64,000 nt of DNA from Lepidodermella squamata. Its lineage: Eukaryota > Gastrotricha. The DNA lies in the NCBI GenBank assembly GCA_047495785.1, contig JBLDXI010000025.1:1798001-1862000 (forward strand), in the 5' to 3' direction. Below, in pieces: positions 56,383 to 64,000 of the stretch (position 1 is the stretch's first letter; every line of letters begins with the position of its first letter). Below the pieces are notes generated by a model. The model did not search any database. It was not told the DNA's origin and worked only from the letters and a program-made list of their open reading frames with translations. The translations under genes were made by a program, and so were the position numbers.

Positions 56383-59340
56383 TTGCGATTTCAATTTGCA
56401 GTAAATGACACCCGTGCATCCTACAGGCAAACTTCCGCGCGGATAAAACAACGCCAACGTCGCTTAGAGATCTTTGTAATCAGGTCTTATAGTATTTTTA
56501 CTCGCGAAAAATACTCGTGACAAATGAAAAGGAGCTTTCTCGATGTCCGCGCGAAAATTTCTGGCTGTCCGATGCCCAATCACCGACGTATTATAAAGCG
56601 CCAGAATATTATTAAAATGAGATAGAAATGCTATTTTAACACCCTAATCTGCCTTTCTTCCACAAATCTTCTACCACATTAAAATAATTAATTTCCGTGG
56701 GCACATTTACAGTGGTAAAGTGATTGAAATGCACTTTTCACTTGTCGGTTTTCGAACTTTTCCGATGCGCTCAAGCCGACCCGAAGCCAACCGGACATGG
56801 CGAAATATCCTGGGTCGGAAGAGGTGAAATTCTAACTGTGATTCGCACTCGTCGCACCCGAATTTTCACAGACGTGTGCCAAGTGCACGCCCTAATTTAA
56901 CGGTTCCAGAGGTCACCCTTAAAAATAGAAGGCCTCAATTAAGGTAGGAAAAGCAAGCAATAAATGGTGCACAATAAAGCCTCTCGAGATACACAACATA
57001 ACCTTTGTTCGATATTTATTTGATTTGATCACGCACCCTTCTAACCAGCCAAGGTATGTACGTGAAATATCCGGCGATATTTTAGCGCCTATATGTAACT
57101 AGCGAGCTCCTATTACATCTTTCTTCGCTTTCAATTTTTTTTACGGTCAAGCTAAAATTAGGCTAAGTGGACGGCTCATTTTTCAAACAAGTTGGCTAGA
57201 GGAGCACCTGATAAACTAAAAAACATTCGCTCAGAGATCGATATGTCCGAACGCTCTTGCTGGCACGCGCCAGCTGTTTTTTTGGCGAGCTCATGCGGGA
57301 TCGCTTGCGTGCATGTAGCATGAGCTTTGATGCACGTGAACACGACATGCATCTATTTGGCCATATTAATCTTTCACGGACAATCATTCATTCCTTATAT
57401 TCTGCTGCCATAGTTTCCTACTGTGAAAAGGAAAGGCTGCGCAAAGGACTAGGTTCAGCATCTAGTTTTAAGGCTCATCACAAAATAAGGGTTTCCCGAG
57501 TGACTTGCTTTCCTTGGGATCTTAATTTTTCTTACGGAATGGCTGCTCGCACATTTATATGAACGCGATTTTTGCTGCTCGTACATATGATATGTAGCTC
57601 GTCGTACGTATATTTCAAAAACATTTCTGATGAACTTTTCAGTTATATGGATTAATCAATTTTCATCGCGAATGTTCCAAATTTTAACCATATGTGCATC
57701 GAGGCGTGACCAATCTTCCCTCAAAGTTTGGCATGCATAGGGTGAATACTCATTGTTAGCCACCCTGAAACCCGAAATTACCTGAAGTCGGTAATGTTAG
57801 GAACCATAACTGATGGGTGGGTAAACATTTGCAGGTGAGTGGAACCCTGTTAGAGGCATTCGCCCTCAAAAATTAACTTTTCAGGATTGAAATTGAGTAA
57901 TTGGCTGAAATTCAAAGTTTTCATTCGAATATATGTACGACTAGCAAAAATCTCTTATTTTAAGCTGGGCCAATTGACCTCACTAATGCGACGGCGTTAT
58001 CGACGGTCTGTTACAAGCCTTGCAGAGCCGATATCGATTTCAATTATCGATTTTACAAATCAGTAATTTTCCGATATTTAGCAGTCTCATAAAAGCCGGC
58101 ATGGACAATTGCTCTACATACTTGGACGCACCTGGTAACTAAAAAATCATCAAGTGTTCATCAAGCTACGAAAACTTTGAAATCGCGAAACATTGTAGAA
58201 ATTTGCTCTATGAACCTCGATTTTAGCTTTAACCTAATAATTTCCATCTTCGAACTTCGTATTTCAAACTAGAGCATGGGATATTTATAAACAGGGTTAA
58301 AAATAAACTACCTCATTATTGCATTATTACATCGGAACACGAGCTTATAAAATATATTGAAACGCGAGCTTAACCTGTCTCAACTTGATTCAAGATAGCT
58401 ATCGATTAATTCAACCATTTTTTGGTTTTAACTGTTGAGCATTTTTTGAGAATTTTCAAATCTGCGTTTATACTGTTCGCAGCGGCAATCTCCAACCGGC
58501 TTTTCCATATTTTTAAACTCCCGCTCCAATCAAACAACTCAAAAAGTCACTTTCTTATCATCGACATTCCTTTTGTTTTATTATTAAAATATTTACACTA
58601 TACACAGCTACTTGGTATATAATGTAATAGTAGTCGAAAAATAGCCGATCAGTTTTTTACCAAATTTTCTCCGGCTAATTTGACGGTAAATTTTCTGCCA
58701 TTATTTATATATTTTTCATCAGTCAGACAAGAGTATGCTTGATATTATTTACACAGCCTAAAAATAAATTTGTGTCAAGATTATTTTTTTCGCCTAGAAA
58801 TAGCAACGGAAGAAATAATTGATATTATAATATTTGTTTGTTTCAATAATGATAATATTTAATTATGCCATCGATTTTCGTTTCCAGGTAAGACGGGCAG
58901 ATTTTTTGTGTGTCAGTAAATAGAAAAAAGAAGATGATTTTTTGTGACGGCATTTTTTTAGGTATCGAGAGACACTCACACAACACGTATAGGCGCAATT
59001 TCTCATTCATTGATATAATAATAATTTATTTTTTTCTCTCTCAAAGATTAAATCTTTGAAATTTCAAAAGAAACCGCTATCAACTGCTAAGCTTTTTTTA
59101 TTCATGAGAACGGCGCCTGATTTCTGTGCCGCATAGAATGTTGTCACTTTTTTCCACACAACAAAGCGGAGAGCGAAGGAGAAGAAGAAGAGAAGAAAAA
59201 TCAAGATGACAAGGGTGCATCATAGAACCGAAAAGTACAAAAACGACCTCTTTGTACACACCATAAAGATTAAATATGTATAGAAATATCACAACGTAGT
59301 TGTATTTTACCTTCAAATCCTATATGAGAGCGTGATTGAG

Positions 59341-59361
59341 AAGAGAGAGAGAGAGAGAGTG
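59341..59361. repeat. (GA)n microsatellite
   Basis: About ten GA units within a purine-rich stretch. Confidence 0.85.
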
Positions 59362-60031
59362 TGGAAATCATAGAATTTGTCAAGTTTATCATTAACAAAC
59401 AGCATCACCTTGTCATCATTCATATCATAAAGATCAAATCAATTTTAGCGAGGAATAATTATATAAATATTGCACAAGACAGGGTTTCATTCCTAAAAAT
59501 TCAACGAGTAGAATGTTGCGTGTTCTTTTATAGCAAAAAATGTCAAAGACCGGGCGGTTGAATTTTAAACCTAGTCTCAAGTTTCAGATTTTTTTTTTTG
59601 TTATTTGACATGAAATGTGATGATGGAAGATTGCAGGAAGTTGGTTCAACGAATCTGAAACGAATTATATCTGGTTTATTTTTATAGTGTCTAAATTTAT
59701 ATTGTTTACGGCGTACAAAAAACATCAACCGGGATTCAAGTCGTGTTAAGAATGGACGATCAGAGCGCGATTTTTTCTTCATAAATAGCGATAAAACAAT
59801 CGGTCTCAGATGTAAAAAAAACAGATCTCTTCTTTTTCATTCCACGTAATAAAAAAAGAAGACCAGATCTCCGCATAATTTTGCAACTCCCCCTGATTAG
59901 ATGATATTTTTTTTTCTTTTGAATGTGTAAAAAAGATGAAATTTCAAGAGATGTTTGGATTAATTGGATCTAAAGTTTCATTTTCACAGGTATTTATCTT
60001 TTCCGGTTGGATGGATGGTGTGGATCATCAT

Positions 60032-63000
60032 CTAATTTTTCGGGGAGCCGCCGGCGCTCGGCTGCGGCAGGCCGTGCACGACGACGGGCGGTGAGACGCG
60101 AGCGGCGCCCGGCGCCGGGCCGCCCTGCGGCTGCGTGCCCTGCTGCTTGATGCGGAACAGCGGGTTGTCGACCTGCATTTCACCGGTCGGCGCCAGGCCA
60201 GGGCACTCGTACACCGTGTAGTCGTTCTCGTCGTTATCATCGCCCGACTCGGCGTCCGAATCACCGAATTCAGCCGGCACATCAGCCCTTCAAAAATTAA
60301 AAAAAAACATATTAAAAATCTGAAAATTTGAAAAATCCATCTTAACAATTCGAAAATTTCAAAATAAATTGAAAAATGAATTTTCTTCTATTTTGATTGA
60401 ATTTTGAAATTTACCACCAAAGAATGGATTGCCATTGCCTGTAAGCTAGTTCTGGGTATAATTGTAGTGCAATGTAAAAATCTGAGCCGAATTTCGGGTT
60501 CATAGAAAATGAGCTAGGCATGATTTGGTTCGGTCAAGTGGAAAGTACAAAAGAAAACGTGAGCAATAACATTTCCAGTTCCATTAGGCTGCTTTTATAT
60601 TATGCGAATATCTTAATTCCTTTATCACGATGACTAGCCTAATGTTTCAGCAGGCCCGGATGAGTCATTAGTATGCAATTTTATTACCGGACCAACTGAC
60701 CCCAGGCACCGCGATAAAAAAAGCGCCGATATGACTAATTCTAGGGTCTAAAGAAGAGAGAACAAATCGTCAACTTACGACTCGGCAGCCATCATTTCCT
60801 TCTTGTGGTGTTCGAAGTGGTAGAGCGTGGCGTTGTTCGCCAGCTTCTTGTCGACGTTCGAACCGCCGCCGAAAATCGCCGACAACTTGCTAGCGGCAGC
60901 CGACGCGGCGCTGCTGTTCAGCGAATCGCGCGACCCGGAACCGCCCACCTGCTTGCCCGACCCATTGCCAGGGCCGCTGTAGTCGAATCGCTGCGCTGAG
61001 CGCGAACGCTTCTGAATCCTGAAAAAAATAAAATAAATTAAATATATTCAATTTCCAAATTTTTCAATTGAAATTTATTTTCAAAATATTTCAAAAAATT
61101 ACTTGGGATCTTGTTGGTACATATTAAGGCAGCAAACAGTTTTGAGAAAATATTTCGCAAAAGCAACGCAGCAAGACTCTGAATCGAAATCCTCCTTATT
61201 CTTCAAGTCACACGGCGTATTTTCGCTGATAGCAGGCAATTTTGCAGCATTTTTGTGTTGAGCCACTTTTAAGCAAGAAAATTCATACTTTTTTCGGTAG
61301 AAAATTCTTGTAACCAGGCGAAATCTCGGCCCGGCCTAGCCACACCTGTTCACGCTCGTCTGGCACGATTATTTTTAATGCAATATTTATTCGCGTTCAG
61401 TCGCCATTTTTCTTTACGCAGCTTATCACGTCGCTCAACAGCTGGCATATATTAATAATTTTGGGCCATAAATATATTTTTTCTCATTTTCTTTTTATCA
61501 ACTGTTTCACGCTTTGTTTGGCATAGTAACCAGGTGAAGCGAAATGGACTGCCTGAAATCCCACTGGCCTGCCTGCTATGGTGATTCACCTATAAATCAC
61601 GAGTTTTTTCCCCTATCGCAGCACTTGAAATGTTCCATAATAGCAGCTGAGATCGATAAAAAAATCTAAATTTTGCGTAGGAAACGCGCGATAATATACA
61701 CGCAATAATCGACGCGTGCGTTTATTATAAAATCAGCCAATCAGCGGCGAGATTGAAGGATTTACCGTTGCTATCACACGACTGACCGTCCTCTAATGGA
61801 TTCGCATCGGAAAGCAGAAAAACAGCTTAAAAATCAAATAAAAAAGATCAGGCCTACTGCGCTTTAGGTGCGGGCAAACAAACAGCAATAAAAAGTCGAG
61901 TGGGCACTCTGCGGCGGCTTAATAAAAGTCTACTCGAGTGCCCTAGGAGTTCGAAACGTTGCGAACATTTTTACGAGGGATGATAGTTTTACGCTGAAAT
62001 AAGGCGTGGTTGGAAAACTTACTTGACAAAGCAGAAAATCGAGAGAATGACGCCAAACGCCGCAGCGACCGCCAGACACGTCAGCAGGCCTAAAAAAAAA
62101 TTAAAAATTAAATTCGAAAATTCGAAAAAAATTATAAAAAATATCTAAATAAATTGGCAAAAAAACCGAAAAATTATGAAAATTTACCAATCATGACGAA
62201 ATCGATATTGCTAGCGGTTTTCGCCTGCATTTGTTGCTGCTGCAGAGCACCGGTCTGCGGGGCTTTAGTGATCAAAATTTGCTGAGTAGTTGTGGTGCTA
62301 GACGACGGCAATTTCGTCGTCATTTTAACGCTATTATCGCGCTGTTTCGAGGCAACGGCGCCGCCTTGTAGCCGGCCTAACAAAGATTGCACGTAGTTGT
62401 CGGCCGCTTCTTCCTCGTCGTCGCTGTCGTCGCCTTCGTCCTCGGTATCAAGGCCGCCTTCAACCTGCTGGTCGTCCTGATCGTCCGCCGCCTCTTCCTC
62501 TTCTTCTAGGCCCTGGCGGCTGTACAAAAATCCTACGCTAGGATCGGCTCGCTGCGCAAAGGTCGGGCCCTGTTCACGCGCCTGGAACTTGGCGAAATCC
62601 GAGAGAAAATCAAGCGCTTGATCCGCCTCCTGTTGCTGTTTAATCTGGAGCAATTGCAACTTCGACGGCCCTACAGCTGCAGCGGGTACCGCCGTAAAAT
62701 CTGGGTCATCGTTAGGAGCTTCCTTATGAACCTGGGGATCTAAAAAATAGCAGCAAATAAATTTCAAATAACTTCACAAAAATAATCCATAATTAATTTG
62801 ACCCTTAATTTTGAGATTAGGGAATATAAATCGGATCTAAAAATGAAACCTTATAAATGATCAATTTAAAGCCAGGATAGGATTTTAGATAAAGTCCTAC
62901 AACAAAAATTGATGAGGTTATCCAAGAGCTCTAACCACGCAAATTCCCGAAAATTTCAGAGCAAGGTGGTGCAGAAAAAACCCAAAGTACCAGGCAAATA

Positions 63001-63718
63001 CAATAATTGCTATTAGGCACGCAAAAAATGCTATAAAAAATAAAATAATAGCAATTTGGCTATGACCGATTAGGAATAATTATGCGGTGAATAAATATAT
63101 CTGAATTTTTGCTAAAAAATTGCAGAATAAAAAATGTAAAATTCCGGTCTATGGATTGATTAATATTATAAAAAGTACTGACACTAATCAGAAGATAATA
63201 TTACGTATATTCTTATGTATATACTTTAGTCGCGCCAAGACGTATATTACATGAAAAAACGCGGTGTTGAAACACCTGCCCAGATGAGGCGAAGGATGAA
63301 AAATTGTGAGTTTCATCATCTTCAACTCAAACATATGACAAGGTCATAAACCCATAAAGAGCGAATGTAACCATTAAGACCTATGACGTCACTGTATAAA
63401 TCAAGAATTAAGCAAAAAAAACCAAACGAACTGCATACATACACCACTTGAGTAGGCGTTAATAATAATTAAGGTGGCGGTATTAACTAATTTCTTTCCG
63501 ACATGCAAGATAAGGCGCGAGTTATATAACCACCCTGCGGTATACCCAAGTATAATATATAACCCGAATGAGGTGGTGTGGGAACAAACCATGTGAAAAC
63601 ACGCGTAAAAAAACGGAGTCGACTTACCGAACACAATGCGCTCTTTGAGCGCTGACGCGCTTTCGGCCGCGAAAATGGCCACCAAACAAGATATAGCCAG
63701 TAGTTTAGGCTCTATCAT
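60032..63718 (-). CDS. cab-1-like: NPDC1 / CAB-1 homologue, single-pass neuronal membrane protein
   Basis: Five exons, 63718-63628, 62739-62188, 62089-62023, 61018-60779 and 60287-60032, give 401 residues. Signal peptide MIEPKLLAISCLVAIFAAES; an extracellular acidic Gln/Glu-rich region; a membrane span (FVMIGLLTCLAVAAAFGVIL) carried partly by its own 67-bp exon. The cytoplasmic tail has QRFDYSGPG, LYHFEHHKKEMMAAES and YTVYECPGLAPTGEMQV followed by NPLF. That last block is the hallmark of the NPDC1 family, which includes C. elegans CAB-1, a protein linked to AEX-3 and synaptic transmission. A TATATATA box lies at 63768-63775 (minus strand), about 50 bp before the ATG. The Gly/Pro-rich end after NPLF is GC-rich and variable in kind. 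Confidence 0.92.
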
Positions 63719-63767
63719 GCTGTATTTCGTTGTTTTTGTCCAGGAAAAATGTGTCTATACACCCTAG

Positions 63768-63775
63768 TATATATA
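63768..63775 (-). promoter_or_regulatory. TATA box of the NPDC1/CAB-1 homologue
   Basis: TATATATA read on the minus strand, about 50 bp upstream of the start codon at 63718. Confidence 0.5.
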
Positions 63776-64000
63776 ATATGAAATGTTCGAGAAAACGTGA
63801 AAAATAAGCGATATGACTAATGCACCATCAAGGCGTGCTGTAGCCACACGTCATATTACTATAGGCTAGGTGATAATATTTCTATCGAAAAAAGTGTTCG
63901 AATAGGTAGGAGGTGAGGCTAATCTCAACTGACACATCAGGTTTCAAAACGACGCCTCGTAAAAAACAAGGAATTTTTAATTAAGCAAAAAAGTCGATGA

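Larger units (their letters stand above)
56299..60031. other. 3.7 kb intergenic, nothing firm
   Basis: Only short frames on both strands, without motifs. A GA dinucleotide run is at 59341-59361. Confidence 0.5.

Noticed and set aside
57257-57562. 101-codon plus-strand frame
   Set aside because: No ATG at the start, another frame is open on the opposite strand, no recognisable features.
1-64000. CRISPR arrays, rRNA genes, bacterial operons
   Set aside because: The sequence is eukaryotic with spliced genes; no regularly spaced repeats or rRNA-like stretches were seen.

Overview
This window is animal nuclear DNA. Multi-exon genes with GT-AG introns, many only about 50-60 bp long and AT-rich, TATA boxes and AATAAA signals all point that way. 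The genes are metazoan: a Cys-loop anion channel, an SRCR/VWC/ZP adhesion protein, an NPDC1/CAB-1 protein, a CEP350-like centrosomal protein and Kunitz proteins. Very short introns with TTTTCAG- or TTTTAG-type acceptors suit a nematode or another small ecdysozoan, but the species cannot be fixed from the sequence.

Layout, left to right. 1-4370: a Copia-type LTR retrotransposon with an intact pol frame, no gag, and a rearranged 5' end. 4371-6049: intergenic, with two adjacent perfect hairpins. 6050-8025 (+): Cys-loop ligand-gated channel. 8328-10965 (+): type II membrane glycosyltransferase with a DxD motif. 12-21.4 kb: four dispersed two-exon genes for a family of small secreted cysteine-rich proteins that I do not recognise. 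22.3-25.5 kb (-): two paralogous secreted proteins sharing an unrecognised C-terminal region; one also carries two Kunitz domains. 26.66-27.16 kb: foldback element. 27.96-40.49 kb (-): a ten-exon CEP350-like gene whose introns hold transposon debris. 42.1-42.3 kb (-): a defensin-sized secreted peptide. 45.6-53.0 kb (+): a VWC-SRCR-SRCR-ZP surface protein with a probable pair of mutually exclusive exons. 53-60 kb: mostly intergenic, with a diverged 1-kb duplication and one small secreted-protein gene. 60.0-63.7 kb (-): NPDC1/CAB-1 homologue.

There is no operon logic. The strongest candidates for something undescribed are the four-member secreted family (12-21 kb), the paired secreted genes with a shared novel domain (22-25.5 kb), the alternative SRCR exons (46.7-47.5 kb), and the tRNA-derived junction at the 5' end of the Copia element. 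Exon coordinates come from reading splice signals and frame by eye; every listed junction keeps the frame, but transcripts were not available.
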